Source: Adiantum capillus-veneris (taxonomy: Eukaryota > Streptophyta > Polypodiopsida > Polypodiales > Pteridaceae). From it: a stretch of 64,000 nt of DNA. A program made the position numbers and the translations under genes. Location of the stretch: NCBI GenBank assembly GCA_014529385.2, contig CM043959.1:85045029-85109028 (forward strand), written 5' to 3'. Below, one piece after another: positions 42,823 through 54,639 of the stretch; positions within the stretch are counted from its first letter, which is position 1; every line of letters begins with the position of its first letter. The notes below the pieces were generated by a model. That model was not told where the DNA came from. It searched no databases and saw nothing but the letters and a program-made list of their open reading frames with translations.

Positions 42823-43433
42823 GCGAGTGTGTGCTCACACTCTAAGAGACAGATTAAGAAAAATTTCTTTACTTCTCTATGTATTCCTTCTCTACAATGA
42901 CTATGAGTGTGTATGTGTGTGTGGATATCACACACAATCTACCATGCTCTTATCTGTCTCCCTCTGCCTCTATAGCGCTATTGAAAGCTTGCCCCTTTGT
43001 GTGTATGTGAGTGGATGTGTGAAAACACTCTCACACACACCTTGCTTCTTTGATTCTCAGCTAAATTCCACGCTCATAATGCTCTAAAGCAAAAGAGTGT
43101 TGCCCACTTTGTTGCAATTCCCCCAAGCTTGGTAGATTTTCTATTTCCTTGATGCTACTTCAAAATCCCCCAATGGCTTAGCACTACACAATGTTTGCCC
43201 TATAAACCATGCACTTGATTGACCTTATTAATGCTTGGATATGCCCTCTGCATTTGCTGTTGATCGATGCACTGTTGCAAGACCCAATTTGCCTTCTGAT
43301 AATCTTGATTTCTCCCTCTTGGCAATACCCAGTGCTACTTGTTACTACAAAAATTTCCTGCTCATCCAATTTACGGCTTGAGAGGTCCTCAATTTGGATG
43401 CAAATTGTGTGTGTGTGTGTGTGTGTGTGTGGA

Positions 43434-43475
<42 letters not shown>

Positions 43476-44119
43476 CCCATATCTACCCCCTAATTTTGCG
43501 GCCTTGCCCATTAGCTACTACAAAGCATTGTTATGCTCGATTCTCTCATGCTCAAAGTTCTTCTAGAACTTGCCTTGGAGATCATTTTTTAGCTGCTCAA
43601 ATTTCTTATGTGTGGCCCTATTTCAAACTATAATTTGCATGCTTGGATCCTCTTTAATCGTCCAGCTTCCTACTCGATTCAAATGTACTTGAATTTGCTT
43701 TGCAAATTTACTTGCTTAATCAATAGGTTTGACTTTCTTTGTTGCCCTACAAATCTTCATTTATGCAAAATTCCCTGAAGATCTCAACATTCCCTCCTCA
43801 ATACCAGATAAACTGCACATGCAAATGCTCAGAGATGAGAGATTTTGACCCAATCCAGTTTCATCGAGCCGGATCTACACCGAATGGCTCAAGTTTGAGC
43901 TCCAAGCTCACACTCGTGCATGGAAGCGTGTGTGCACTATGGGGTGCGGTGCATGTGGGAAGAGGGAGAAGCAAAAGCGTGGTATGGGTGGATAAACCTC
44001 CAAAATTGTTGTGAGGAGCTCCTTATTGTTTATGTACACCAAAAAGAATAAGGATGTACAATGGGTGGCCAGACACCGGACATCCGGCCTTGGTAAAAGG
44101 CGCAATGCCCTTATCCCAA
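42216..44119. other. Anonymous stretch with microsatellites
   Basis: CT repeats at about 42,785-42,822 and a GT-to-CT tract at about 43,408-43,473. Otherwise no gene or element is recognised. Confidence 0.5.
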
Positions 44120-44590
44120 CATGACTTTATTAAACAATGTGTACTTCAATGTAAACAAGGAAAGTACTAGTTATGAGTTGTGGAAAAGGTTATGTGGCTT
44201 GTACGAGAAGCAAAGGGCAGTGTAACAAGTTTATTGGTTGAAAACGTTGGTTGATCTAAAGATGGATAAGGGCACACCCATGTGAAACCATGTCAATGAG
44301 TTTAACACAATTCTCAATCGACTTTCTTTGTAGGGAGTTAATTTTGAAGATTTTGTCAAACCAATGTTTTTGCTATAAATTGGGATATTTTTTGCACAAC
44401 CATAAGTAGCTCAATACCTAATAATAGTTTAGCATGTGTTGATGGTGAAATAAATTTTCTTGTTGAAGAGGTTACCAAAAAGAATATTGATGCTTCTCGT
44501 GGTAGTAGAAATTCTCTCTTTGTTTGTGATAGATCATAGGAAAAGGGTAAGCAAAATCAAAGACAAAAATCTCATCACAACTAAGAGTGG
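44120..44590 (+). pseudogene. Copia gag remnant, heavily decayed
   Basis: Plus-strand translation across stops gives NKESTSYELWKRLCGLYEK, then LVDLKMDKGTPM, NHVNEFNTILNRLSL and GVNFEDFVKPMF. This is the conserved helical gag domain (UBN2 type) of a copia family different from the one at 27.8-32.1 kb. At least six stops and a frameshift are present. No adjoining pol sequence exists. Confidence 0.7.
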
Positions 44591-44602
44591 AGAGGAAAAA
44601 AT

Positions 44603-44680
44603 GGGAACACACCCAACACACAACCCAAATGCTCTTCTATAGCCAACGATTTCCATAACACCCCTATCCCCTAGTCAACT
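44603..44680 (-). mobile_element. Short fragment related to the Tat element
   Basis: GGGAACACACCCAACACACAA, then TCTATAGCC, CGATT and ACACCCCTA match 18,744-18,815 of the Tat element (start of its gag region) in the same relative orientation. The similarity covers about 75 bases. It is probably a small relic of the same family. Confidence 0.5.
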
Positions 44681-44789
44681 TACACACACAAACCTAATCT
44701 GCAAGCAGCTACTATTGTGTCCATTCTTGTACCCAACCAGGGCGCGGGCCTCAAGGAGAGTGGCAGTGTTATTCACGGATGAGTTGTAG

Positions 44790-45060
44790 CCATTGATACA
44801 TATAGCCCGTAAGGATGAGTAGGCTAGGTACATGTGGGTGAGATGTTTTCTACTTTCCCTCAAGTATGTCGTTATATGAACCACCCAGAGGACAATCCCT
44901 CTTTTCTAATTGGGATGATGACATATGTGAGTTCTCTAGAGATAGTGACATTATTATCCTAGGGGACCTCAATGCTAGGACAGCACATCACCAGCCAGTA
45001 TTTTAGGATACTTCAGAGGAGATGTTGAGAGGGCTGGATGTTGCAGAGACGGGCTTGTCT
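44790..45060 (+). pseudogene. LINE endonuclease fragment
   Basis: The plus strand encodes YEPPRGQSLFSNWDDDI followed by SDIIILGDLNARTAHHQP. The core GDLNAR is the Asp/Asn motif of the exonuclease-endonuclease-phosphatase fold used by plant LINEs to nick target DNA. Stops interrupt it, and neither ORF1 nor reverse transcriptase adjoins. It differs from the LINE at 51-58 kb, whose motif reads GGDFNM. Confidence 0.6.
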
Positions 45061-45110
45061 AGGCTATCATAGGATGTGGAACGTACTGAGTATGGACGAG
45101 AGGAATCTCT

Positions 45111-46010
45111 ATGGGTGATGAGAACAATCCGCATGAAGAGCCCCAACATCAAGTCGGGGATGCATCTAATCCAAAAAGGAGATGTCATGCTGCAAATGAA
45201 GAGCCTCCACTAATGGAGAGAAATAGAGGTGAGTCTCCAAACACATCTATTGAAGATGTTGCTCCAAGAAGACAACGGTCACAAAGATCTCCAACTCCTC
45301 TAAAGAGGAAAATATTGCTGCATAAATTTTCTCATTTTGATTCCAAGAGAGAAGAAATAACTCCCAAGAAGAAAAAAGAGATAAAGAGGTCACCCTTTGC
45401 TCCATGTTCATCACCCTCCTCTCCCAATGAAAGTAGTGGCTACTCCCTTAAGGAGCTTAAGAGGAGAGGACTTTGAAAATTATATGCCACATGGAAAAGG
45501 TTCAACAAGATCAAGAAGTTCAAAGAGGGAGAAAATACATCACTTTCCTCAGCTATGATGGTTCCTTCGATGCCATTGACAAAGGATTAACTTCCATACA
45601 ACAATTTGATACGGCCTTTGGAGATAAGGGCTTTACAAAATCCTCTGATCTAGGACATGTTTCCATGAACTTTCAGAAAGTTTTTCAGGTAATGGTGGGC
45701 TAGCCAACGGGCTAATAGAGAAGCTCCAAAGACTTGGAAAACCTTAAGAGATTCCATTATGAAGCAGTTTATTTCAAGCAATATTGAAGATAAAATTATT
45801 ACTAAAAGGTGAAGCTTGAAGATGTCTCCATATGAGTCTATCCACAATGATGTAGACAAACTTTTAGGACCTACAACTCAAAGCCACTGTCTACGAAAAG
45901 ATAGGCTTTGGAGAGCAAAAGCAATAGTTTTGTGTTGGGCTACCCAAAGACATGAATGAATATGTCAATTCTCAAAGGCCCAAAAACCATCCCATGCATA
46001 GGCAAGTGGT
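45111..46010 (+). pseudogene. Chromovirus gag remnant
   Basis: A basic, low-complexity N-terminus (45,111-45,476; RSQRSPTPLKRK, KKKKEIKRSP) is followed in another frame by RGRKYITFLSYDGSFDAID and IQQFDTAFGDKGFT, then SMNFQKVFQ. Further gag sequence continues with breaks (YVNSQRPK at about 45,960). The chain resembles the capsid domain of plant chromoviruses. No zinc knuckle is present, consistent with a deletion after 46,010. Confidence 0.7.
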
Positions 46011-46069
46011 GACCCTTTGCAATGACCATCCTCTTTTGGTGCTTCAATACAGAAGCTCTAGGTGTTTCA

Positions 46070-47275
46070 TCGCATACATTTCTTTGTAGATGTTTTCATT
46101 GATGACATCTCTAGGGAGTTACCTCTAGAATGAGGGGATGATGACCATGCCATAGAGCTACTACCAGGAAGTTCACCTCCCAATAAGCCTCCATATAGAG
46201 TCTCTCAAGCTCAACAAGAGGAGAGTATGAGCAAAGTAAATGGATTGGTAGAAAAAGTAATGGTAAGGACTACTTCATCCCCATTTTTCTCGCTGGTTCT
46301 ATTAGTCCAAAAGAAAGATTGTACCTATTGCATGTGCATAAACTACAAATAGAGTCACAAGTTAAAATAGATTCCCCATACCTCGTGTACAAGATCTATT
46401 TGATAAGTTGCAAGTGTCTACCTACTTCAACATGATTGATTTTAAAAGTTTCTATCATCAAATAAGGATAGTCAATGAAGATATTTTAAAGACCACTTTT
46501 TGTACTACATCTGGTCTTTATGAATATCTTGTCATGCCTTTTGGCTTGACAAATGCTCCAACCACTTTCAATCGCATGATGGAAAAACTATTTTGACCAT
46601 ATTGCAACTTCACTAGATTATTGATTTGAGGATATAATCATCTACTCCAAATCTCTTGTAGAGCACAAGAAACACCTAGAGGTATTTTTTCAAGATTTGA
46701 GAGATCTAATGATCTTTTTATTAATCAAAATAATAGTGAAATTTTCTTGCAAGAAATTGAGTACTTAGGTCATATTATCTCTCAATTTGGCACCCATATG
46801 GATCCCACAAAGTTGGAAGTAATTAAAGAATGGAATAAACCAAGGAATGTACATGAGCTTTGAAGCTTTATTGCTATGTGTGCATACTATAGGCGCATAA
46901 CTAAAAAATTATCATTAATAGCCGCCATCCACTATATGATCTAACAAAGAATAACGTCAAGAATGCATGGATTGGAAAGGAGCAAGAAGGTTTTAAGAAG
47001 ATAACAAAAGCTTATCTCAAACCGTTCTTATTTTACCGGATCTCACAAAGCCCTTCAAGGTCTAATGTGGTGCATGTGGTAATTTCGTTGCAATAGTTTT
47101 TCTTCAAGAAGGGCATGCCCTAGAAACATGGAAGCATTATCTCCTAGGGACTCTATTTATTCTACCTAGTGAGGTGGGCAATTTTTCTTTTGCAATTCAA
47201 TTTTCATATTGCTCACGTTGTAGGCAAGGACAACCATGTGGCCGATGCACTTTCACGATGACCACAAAGGGTAAA
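46070..47275 (+). pseudogene. Chromovirus reverse transcriptase-RNase H remnant
   Basis: HAIELLPGSSPPNKPPYRVS and TTSSPFFSLVLLVQKKD form the start. YFNMIDFKSFYHQIRI (first catalytic Asp) and GLYEYLVMPFGLTNAPTTFN lie in the open frame 46,408-46,596. Later segments, in several frames, include LGHIISQFG-like and CAYYRRITKKL. RNase H ends with HIAHVVGKDNHVADALSR near 47,215-47,262. The YxDD region is not intact: a DYxxEDIIIYS-like remnant follows 46,610. More than ten stops make it non-functional. Confidence 0.8.
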
Positions 47276-47279
47276 TTGT

Positions 47280-48700
47280 ATGATAGTAGCAACTCACAAT
47301 TACCTATCTTATATGAAAGATGAATATGCTACCAATCCAGATTCTTTTGATGTAGTTTTTTCCCTTGAGTTAGGAAGGAAAGAAGAAACATTTACCTTGC
47401 AAGATTGTTATCTTCTCTACATAAATAGGCTATGTGTTACTCAATCACTTCGTGAGACCGCAATGTATGAATATCATGCTTCTCCTATGTGGGGCAAAGA
47501 GGGACTCAATCTACTCTACAAGGAAACAAACTTCTACTAGCCTACCATGAAAGTAAACATACAAGCCTATATTTCCAAGCATGTGATATGCAAAAAGACA
47601 AAATATGACTGAGGGAAGAGACCTAGATTACTCCAGTCATTTTCCAACCCCCTATTCACCATGGGAGAGCCTATCCATAGATTTTATCTTTGGATTTCCC
47701 AAGTCTATCCATGGGAGTATGGAAATATGGACTATAGTTGATAAGTTCAGTAAACAAGCTTAGTTCATACGTGTCAAAATGACTATTAAGGCACATCAAA
47801 TGTTAACCCTCTTCGTATCACAAATTTTTAAGTTCCATGGATTGCCTACATCCATTGTGCCAGATAGAGATCCTCAAATGACCATTACTTTTTGGGAGGG
47901 TCTCGTTGAAAATACAGGTACTAGATTAAATTTCTCTTCGACCTATCACCCACAAAATGGATGGCCAACTCCACAATATATACTAAAAGCCTATGTTATG
48001 TAAGTAGATCAACCTTCTCAATGGGAGAAGTACCTACCTCTTGTAGAGTATGCATACAACAACACTATACATACTTCTACAGGAAAAGCACCATTGAGGT
48101 CATTGAGGGAAGATCCAAAAGCCCCTTGCTACTCAAAGGACATGGGAAGATCTTTAGCGCTGATGAATATAACCGAGACTTAAAAGAATCTTTTCAAAAG
48201 ATTAAAGAAGTTATGTTTATCTCATAGAAAAAGAAAAAGGCTGATTCTAATTAGCGTAGAAGAGCCTTGACCTTCAAGCAAGTTGATTGGGTCTTGATAA
48301 AGTTTCCTAAAACTTTTCTAAGGAATACCTTGGGAAAGAATAGGGCAAGAATCCTACAAGACACCAAAATTATTACGCTAAACTAGCAAAAAGATAGTGT
48401 GGTGCCTTCCAAATTCTTGAGCCAATCATGAGATGGCTTATCAATTGACGCCAATCATTGGCTCATACACAACACCTTCCATGTGATCCTACTTAAGCCT
48501 TACAAAGGAGATCCACCTTAAGACGTCGTGAAGATCCTCCAGAACTTGAATCTCAAGGAGAGGTCCTCCAGCTTGAGTCAATTCTACAACATGAAGACAA
48601 GGTCTTGCAAGATGGTAAGTTTATCCAAGGATATCTTATTAAATCAAAAAAATATCATTTTGAAGATGCTAGATGGATGAGCCATTCATTGGATAGCCCA
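47280..48700 (+). pseudogene. Chromovirus integrase and chromodomain remnant
   Basis: The linker and zinc region are weak (47,280-47,540). The core includes IFKFHGLPTSIVPDRDPQM with a catalytic Asp, and NFSSTYHPQNGW at 47,779-48,003, but the catalytic Glu is lost by a frameshift after the PQ. Later parts are EVIEGRSKSPLLLK, DLKESFQKIKE, HWLIHNTFHVILLKPYKGD and the chromodomain EDKVLQDGKFIQGYLIK...FEDARWM at about 48,592-48,680. Chromodomains direct integration to particular chromatin. Confidence 0.8.
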
Positions 48701-48719
48701 CAGTGAGGTCCAATAGTCT

Positions 48720-49260
48720 CTCTCTCTCTCTTGCATCTCAAGAAAGTTCTTTCTATCAATGTGAACTCTCCTTATGAAGCCTAAGATAAGTGGAGAAGAC
48801 TACACCAGCAACACTTGACACCCGAAATGCAAATGCCAAGCATGCTTATCTCCTTCATCATCTCCATTACTATGCTATGCTAATACTTTATGAGTGAACT
48901 AATGTGAGTAGAATACTTCTTCCTTGTAAGAATCCTTCTTCTTCTTTTCCTCTTTCCTCATTTCTTGCTACCTCTCTCTATCTTTTGAGGTGTTTGAGGT
49001 CTTGGGATTGAGGCCTTACCAAGTGTAATTTTGGTGCATGAATCTTTCCATCTTCATGTCATCAATTGGGCTTTGAAAACCACAAATCTGTATTGTAAAC
49101 AAGTCTCTCTTAATGGGAGAAGTTACAGTGCAATGTCCTTTTGGAGGGGGACCGACTCCAAGTAAAATTAGTCCTCAACTGTCATCAGTTTTAATATCTC
49201 TCACTTTTTCAAGTTATTTTTCATGACAAGCTAACAAGTTATGCTTTTTTTTTTATAGAC
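48720..49260 (+). repeat. 3' LTR-like sequence of the chromovirus
   Basis: This begins shortly after the chromodomain and aligns along its length with the minus-strand sequence at about 10,180-10,800. Shared landmarks are ACTACACCA, AATGCAAAT, TTACTATGCTATGCTAA, GAGGTGTTTGAGGTCTTGGG, AAGTCTCTCTTAA and CCTTTTGGAGGGGGACC. Exact boundaries are uncertain. Confidence 0.7.
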
Positions 49261-49539
49261 TACAACCAAGAACTTCTTTTTTTTGTTCCTAAAGAATCTT
49301 CTTTATGAAACTCTCTCTTTTGTTCATATAATTTCCCTATGGTTAACGAAACTAGCTTAATTTAATCACACCGCTCATTATCTCTACAACTCCACGATGT
49401 GCTCCCTCACATGGGTAGAAGTGTTCTAATCTCCCCCTCCTTCACTCCAAGTCGGACCCACACTTCAAATCCACCTTGCAATTCAGCAAATCAGCCTCCC
49501 ATTACTCCCCTACATTAGGGTCACTATATGTAGTAGCGA
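49261..49539. other. Spacer between chromovirus and second Ty3 element
   Basis: No recognisable feature. It may be part of an LTR of one of the neighbours. Confidence 0.4.
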
Positions 49540-51253
49540 ACTTCTCCAAGAGGAGGAATAATTCATGGAGGACTCTGATGGAGTGACTAAAAGTACATGC
49601 TTAGAATGGTTAGTCAAGCCAAAGCAAGGATTGTTGATAACAGAGATACTTAGGGAATTTGAGCGATGCTATGCATAACTAACAAGGACAAAAAAGTCCA
49701 CACTAGATGTAGAGAAGACAAATTGTTTCTTACAAGATACAAGTAAAGAGTTTCAAGAAAGTTTGGAGCTTTTTCTTGAAGATTAAGATGCCTAGCAAGG
49801 CCTAAAGACTGTTTGGAATGAGGTTGAAGGTGATGTCTTACTACTTGCCAAATGACAAAGAAGAAGGGACAAGATGGTAGTAAACAATACAAGTCCTTCT
49901 ACCTCGACTTCTGACAAAATGGTAAATCCAACTTTTGTAACTCCTAAGTTTGATGAGCTAGGTGAGCTTGTGAAGGGAATGCGTGAATTTAAGGTGAAGA
50001 TTGCAAAGCTTGAAGAAAAAGGACAACCATCAAGTACACTTCCTAGGCAAAGACATCAACGCAAAGAAGGGTTTGTCCATAGATGTATTTGGTGTGATAG
50101 TAGAGACCTTGTAAGAAGGCACTGTGATAGTTTTAGTGATGACCTGACAAAAGACGTTGTCTTTTTCAAGGATGGTAAAATCCACTTAAGAGATACATGT
50201 CTCCCTTTGAGAACTAACTTTGGGCAGGGGAGAATGCAAACCTAAGTTGAAGATATGGTAGCTAACCATGCCACCTCTTCAATTGAGACAACTACTTATT
50301 GAGTGAAAATTGAGCATCTTATTGATGAAGAGGTTAGTGATCACCATGGTAGACTTTTTCCAAATATCATGGAATTCGCTAAAAAGGAAAGCTTACAAAA
50401 GAGATTCTACATGAAGCAAGTGATTGCATACATCTAGAAATAGGGTGGAGTGGTCCAGTGGATTCAATGTCCGTGCATTCCCACATCACAAAGTGCCAAA
50501 GTCATGAACCCATTGTAGAAGAAAAGCGTAGGTGTGAAAATGGTGATGAAGGGCCTTCAAAAAGAGCTAGAAGAAGTGGAGGGAGGAATGATGCAGCACC
50601 TTTGCAAGCGCCATCAAAGAGGAACCTTCGTCAGAAGTGACCATGGAGAAGTCTACAACAAAGAAGAAGAAGAAGCCAACAAAAGATAAGCCAAAAGGAC
50701 CAGCTTACAAACTACCATCTGACATTGAGCTTGCTACATACTTGAAGAAAGTACTAGAGGAGAAGATTTTGAATATCAAGGTGGAGTTTACTTTGGGGAA
50801 GGTGCTTGGCATAACCAAGCGTGAATTCCATGAAGAAACAACCAACATCATCAAGAGAAAGAAGTTAACACTTGAAGATTTTATTCGCCCACAAGATGAA
50901 GGCGGTCCTGTCAAGACACAAGGAGTACATGTACATGCTAACAAAGGTGATAAATCTATGGTAGCATGCTACCAATCTTCTTGGAATGTAGGACAAGTGA
51001 GGTTTGATGATAATGGGGAAGAATCTCAAAGCATTCCTAGGAGCCACTAGCGCAGGCTACTATAGAGACGTTGGTCAAAGTAGGAGATCTTATAGAACTA
51101 TTTGTTTCCTTAATTGACCATGATTCTGAAATAAATATAATGTCAAAAAGTCTTTACCACAAATGTAAATGGCCAATGAACACAGAACATGGTTGGATGG
51201 TTAGAGTGGCAAACAATTTATCATGTGAGTTGTATGCAACATGTCCAAGTGTA
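49540..51253 (+). pseudogene. Ty3-like gag and start of protease, split by a LINE
   Basis: Plus-strand gag-like sequence starts near 49,555 (MEDSDGVTKSTCLEWLVKPK) and continues as DELGELVKGMREFKVKIAKL. A nucleocapsid-like knuckle reads CIWCDSRDLVRRHC, with Leu where His is expected, followed by DVVFFKDGKIHLRDT. A Lys-rich linker leads to FTLGKVLGITKREFHE (50,637-51,050). Near 51,090-51,253 the protease shows LIDHDSEINIMSKSLY. The coding sequence is cut by a LINE at 51,253 and resumes at 58,040. The product class is Ty3 Gag-Pol. I cannot place it in a named lineage. Confidence 0.7.
51238..51253. other. LINE target-site duplication (left)
   Basis: AACATGTCCAAGTGTA, identical over 16 bases to 58,024-58,039. 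Confidence 0.95.
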
Positions 51254-51472
51254 GAAGGAAAGAGGCGCTTGCTGCTGATGTTATCCTCGCTCCGCCATCG
51301 CTCCCCCCCCCCCAGCATTGGTTGCCTCCCTCCCCCCCCACCCGCCGTCTCCCCCCTCGCGCTGCCCCTGCCCCTGCCCCTGTCTGTCCGCCCACCCTCA
51401 GCCCCTGCTCTGCTGTCGCCCGTTGCCCTCTCCCCTGCGCCAGCTGCGCTACCCTTCCCGCTTGCCCTGGCC

Positions 51473-51473
<1 letters not shown>

Positions 51474-51511
<38 letters not shown>
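51474..51511. repeat. Poly(C) tract of about 38 bases in the LINE leader
   Basis: An uninterrupted C run within a leader rich in CCCCCC blocks (51,300-51,530). The opposite strand could form G-quadruplexes. Long proline- and glycine-coding frames over it are artefacts of composition. Confidence 0.95.
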
Positions 51512-51662
51512 ATTCGCCCGCCCATTTTTTTTTCTTTCACCTCCACAGCTCCCTGCAGCTCGACACATTTGGCACTAGTTCAATTCCTTGGAGCAGTGTT
51601 CTCCGCACCCAATTACAGCACCCTCCCGGCCCCCTCTCCTTACGCCACAGCAGTAGACACAG

Positions 51663-52910
51663 ATGGAGGCTCCAGCTTCACCACAGAGGGAATCACCAGA
51701 ATCCCCCTCGCCCGACCATGCTGAGCTCACCATTCAACTTTCTCTCTCGCCGACAGAGCAAGCGAGCCTTGCCACCGCAGAGGTAGAGCTATTGCAAGCG
51801 ACCTCGGTCATCTACAAGATTATCGGCACCCGACCTAGCAGAGGAGAGCTGCGAGACCTTCTCCAGGCCTGCCTTCTCGTAGAGGTGGAAAAGATCTTGG
51901 ATGTCCAGATTCTCGGATGGGGTTACTATCAGATCGAGTTTGAGACCTCCGAGATGGCGTCCAATGTCATAGCTATGAGTCCAGTAGCCATCCGAGCATC
52001 ACGTGTCCACTTTCGACAGTGGCAACATGGTTTTGATCCGGCTTCGGATGTTCTAGTAGAGGAGGCAGACATCCCCAGCTTACCCTTCTTTCCGGGTTTA
52101 CGGAGGGAGTACTTACCACTTCTTTCCAGGATCAGCTTCACCATTGGGACTATCCTGGAGACACCTCGTACAGCAGCATCAGTAGCTGCCAAGGCGGCTG
52201 GAATTCCCTCAGTTCGAGATTTAGTCAGAGATACCCACAGGCTCCTGAAGGTTATCCTTTTGCCTCGAGTGAGTGGGGGTAGTTTTAGACAGAGTGTGAA
52301 TTACTCGGGCCTCCCAAACCAGTGCTTCATTTTCCTACAGATGGTCCATCTAGTAAACTGTCCACGTAGGAGGCCACGACCTGCATCACAGCCTTGGCCT
52401 GCAGCCACAGTCAGCTGCACAGTGCACACATGCAAAGCCACCCTCAGAGCCTGGGCTCCAGGAGAGGAGGGGTGTCACCAAGCCCGTGGTCGACGACGCC
52501 AGGGGCCACAACGTCAGCCTGGCACCCAGAGTGGCCCTCAGGTGCCTACTCAGCAGCAGTGGGTTCCCACGGGGAACCGCTTTGGTCCTGTTGAGCAGGA
52601 GGAGATCCCTACGCCAGTCCCCACCTCCGCTTCACCCTCGACAGCCTCTTCCCCTCCAGAGTTTCCCCCCTCTTCCTCATCCTCCCCCCCTCCTCTTGCT
52701 CATGTCGCCTCTCCACCTCGCCCCTCTACCTCCCTGCCCCTCTTCTCCTCCGCTCCCCCCAGCTCCTTCTCCCCCCCCCCTCCTACTCAAGTTCCACAGT
52801 CGACTCAGGAGACTGGTCCTTCTCCGGCGGCTAGGAGATCTCTTGGCAATGCCTTTGCCACGAGTCGCCTAGCGAGAGAGGGTCAGCCCTTCTTACGGGC
52901 CCCTTTGTAG
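51663..52910 (+). CDS. LINE ORF1 protein (DUF4283-like)
   Basis: An open frame of 415 codons. Residues about 45-170 form a DUF4283-like RNA-binding region (VIYKIIGTRPSRGELRDLLQ, LGWGYYQIEFETSEMASNV, HFRQWQHGFDP, LPFFPGLRREYLPLLS). A zinc knuckle near residue 225 reads QCFIFLQMVHLVNCP, so the second Cys of C-x2-C-x4-H-x4-C is Phe. The C-terminal third is Gln/Pro/Ser-rich and disordered. The protein would coat LINE RNA and act as chaperone in target-primed reverse transcription. It is the only intact element gene of any length in the window. Start chosen at the first ATG after the C-rich leader. Confidence 0.8.
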   Translation: MEAPASPQRESPESPSPDHAELTIQLSLSPTEQASLATAEVELLQATSVIYKIIGTRPSRGELRDLLQACLLVEVEKILDVQILGWGYYQIEFETSEMASNVIAMSPVAIRASRVHFRQWQHGFDPASDVLVEEADIPSLPFFPGLRREYLPLLSRISFTIGTILETPRTAASVAAKAAGIPSVRDLVRDTHRLLKVILLPRVSGGSFRQSVNYSGLPNQCFIFLQMVHLVNCPRRRPRPASQPWPAATVSCTVHTCKATLRAWAPGEEGCHQARGRRRQGPQRQPGTQSGPQVPTQQQWVPTGNRFGPVEQEEIPTPVPTSASPSTASSPPEFPPSSSSSPPPLAHVASPPRPSTSLPLFSSAPPSSFSPPPPTQVPQSTQETGPSPAARRSLGNAFATSRLAREGQPFLRAPL

Positions 52911-53536
52911 ATTCATACATCTTCCCTTGCAGCTATCCCTCGGGGTCTAACAAGCATTGACATCCGACGCCGGTGGGACTTCTTTGACTATGGGTTCACT
53001 CGTTTTCTCAGCGATTCCGTAGCAGACCATGTGGCAACTTGCTTCAGGGTCCATGCTTTGTTCCTTGCCGCCGCTAGGGGGACAGAGGCCTTAGACTCAG
53101 CAGTTGGTTTCTCCTTCCCGCTGTGTGGTAGGGCCGAGACAGAGTGGTCCCTCGACTCAGTGTTGGGATGGTTGCATACACAGGTCGTAGAGTTCTCTCA
53201 CCACATGGGAGAACTTGGAGTTACAGATATGTTGTAGACTTTGTGGCCATTGGCCAAGTTTGCGGTGACACCCCCAGACTCACCAGGATGTAGGCACATT
53301 GTGGTGTACTTCTTTGCTGATACGCAGTGTTTTCCTTGCTATGTATACATTCATGAGGACTCCTGGACAGAGGAGGTTGCTTTACGCACGGCTTGCTCTA
53401 CTTGGGCTTGGGCTAGGCACTTACTGCAATCACGCCTATCTAAAGGACGCTCCGATGCGGATTACTCCCCATCCAAGCTAGCCTAAAAGATAGCCCATCT
53501 TGCTGCTGCAGCAACATCTGTTCTCTCTCGCTCCCC

Positions 53537-54613
53537 ATGAGGGTCATCTCATGGAATGAGCAAAGACTAGGTGGGCCCCTGTTTTAGGGACAGCGGGTCC
53601 GATTGCGTCAGGATCTTCAGTGTTGCCTTGTGGGAGGAGTGATTGATCTCCTTATGCTTCAGGAGCACCATCTGTGTGAGAGCCGCATTCGGCGATGTGG
53701 TCAGATTTTATGTGGATGATATAATACCTTTTGGTCAGCTGCTTTTGGACCTTGAGGCATCTAGGGTGGGGTATGTATGACTATTGCGGACTCACTGCAT
53801 CATGCCATTGTGGGTAGAGGGATTATTGTGCCACGCAGGGCTCAGTGGATTACTATGCAGGTTGAGGGTGGCATTGTGGGTTTCCTAAACATCTATGCGC
53901 CCAATGTGGCGAGTGCTCGTGCAGAGTTTTTGTCACAGATTGTTGAGTCTTTGCCGCAGGCTGCTCATTGGTGTATAGGAGGGGACTTCAACATGTTGGA
54001 GGACCCTTCTAATAGGATTGGTGGCAGCCATGCTATTGTGCATGGAGTCGAGTTGGCAGCTTGGGAGAGGTTTTGTATGACTTTGAGGGTCTAGGATACA
54101 TGGTAGCACTCTCGTTTTGTGAGGCCCCCATACAGTCTTGCCTTCTATAGATCGAACTGCAGAGAGGGAGGAGTGAATCTATCGCCGATAGATTGCTTCT
54201 ACACTAGTGACCACTTCAGTGACTTGGGGGGATCAGTGGGCATCCTGGCAGGGACCTCCTTCTCGGACCATGCGCCAATGATCCTCATAGTGGTAGACAG
54301 GCAGAGGAGTGGGAGCACAATGCTTCGCATCCCAGAGAGGGTCTTGTTGGACTCAGCACTCAGAGAGAGGGTAGAGGCTCTCTGGACAGAGGGTATGGAA
54401 AGCCAGGATTCACTTGCAGTCAGAGTGGCCTCAGGCCTAGCTCAGCTTAGCCACTTTTTTCTTCAGGAGTCTCTGGCTTGCCGTGGCTGCAGCGAGAGAG
54501 GTGGAGCAGTGTCTCAGACGAGGCATTGCCTCACTACCGAGGATATAGGAGCAGCATCCAAACAGTCCATGGTTGGAGGAACAGTTACAGTAGGCTCGAC
54601 AAGAGCTTGCTAG
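53537..54613 (+). pseudogene. LINE ORF2 endonuclease domain, with stops
   Basis: From MRVISWNE at 53,537 the chain continues LMLQEHHLCESRIRRC (catalytic Glu), IVPRRAQWITMQVEGG, FLNIYAPN, WCIGGDFNMLEDPSNRIGG and IDCFYTSDHFSDLG, and ends with the catalytic SDHAPM at about 54,261-54,275. This is the apurinic-endonuclease-like domain that nicks target DNA. Stops at about 53,569, 53,718 and 53,750-53,765 and after 54,090 break the frame; most are TGA or TAG where Arg, Gln or Trp is expected. Confidence 0.85.
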
Positions 54614-54639
54614 CACATAGGAGAGGCATCATGAGTTTG

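Larger units (their letters stand above)
45111..49260 (+). mobile_element. Ty3/gypsy chromovirus, defective, with 3' LTR
   Basis: Gag, reverse transcriptase, RNase H, integrase and a C-terminal chromodomain follow in order on the plus strand, and LTR-like sequence begins after about 48,720. The end of gag and the protease are deleted: gag at about 46,010 passes within 60 bases into the start of reverse transcriptase. Numerous stops and frameshifts are present. No 5' LTR was found, and a LINE fragment lies just upstream. The chromodomain identifies the chromovirus clade. Confidence 0.85.

Noticed and set aside
51154-51786. Long Pro-rich and Gly-rich frames on both strands at the LINE 5' end
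   Set aside because: They result from the poly(C) tract and C-rich leader. The real coding start of the LINE is the ORF1 at 51,663.
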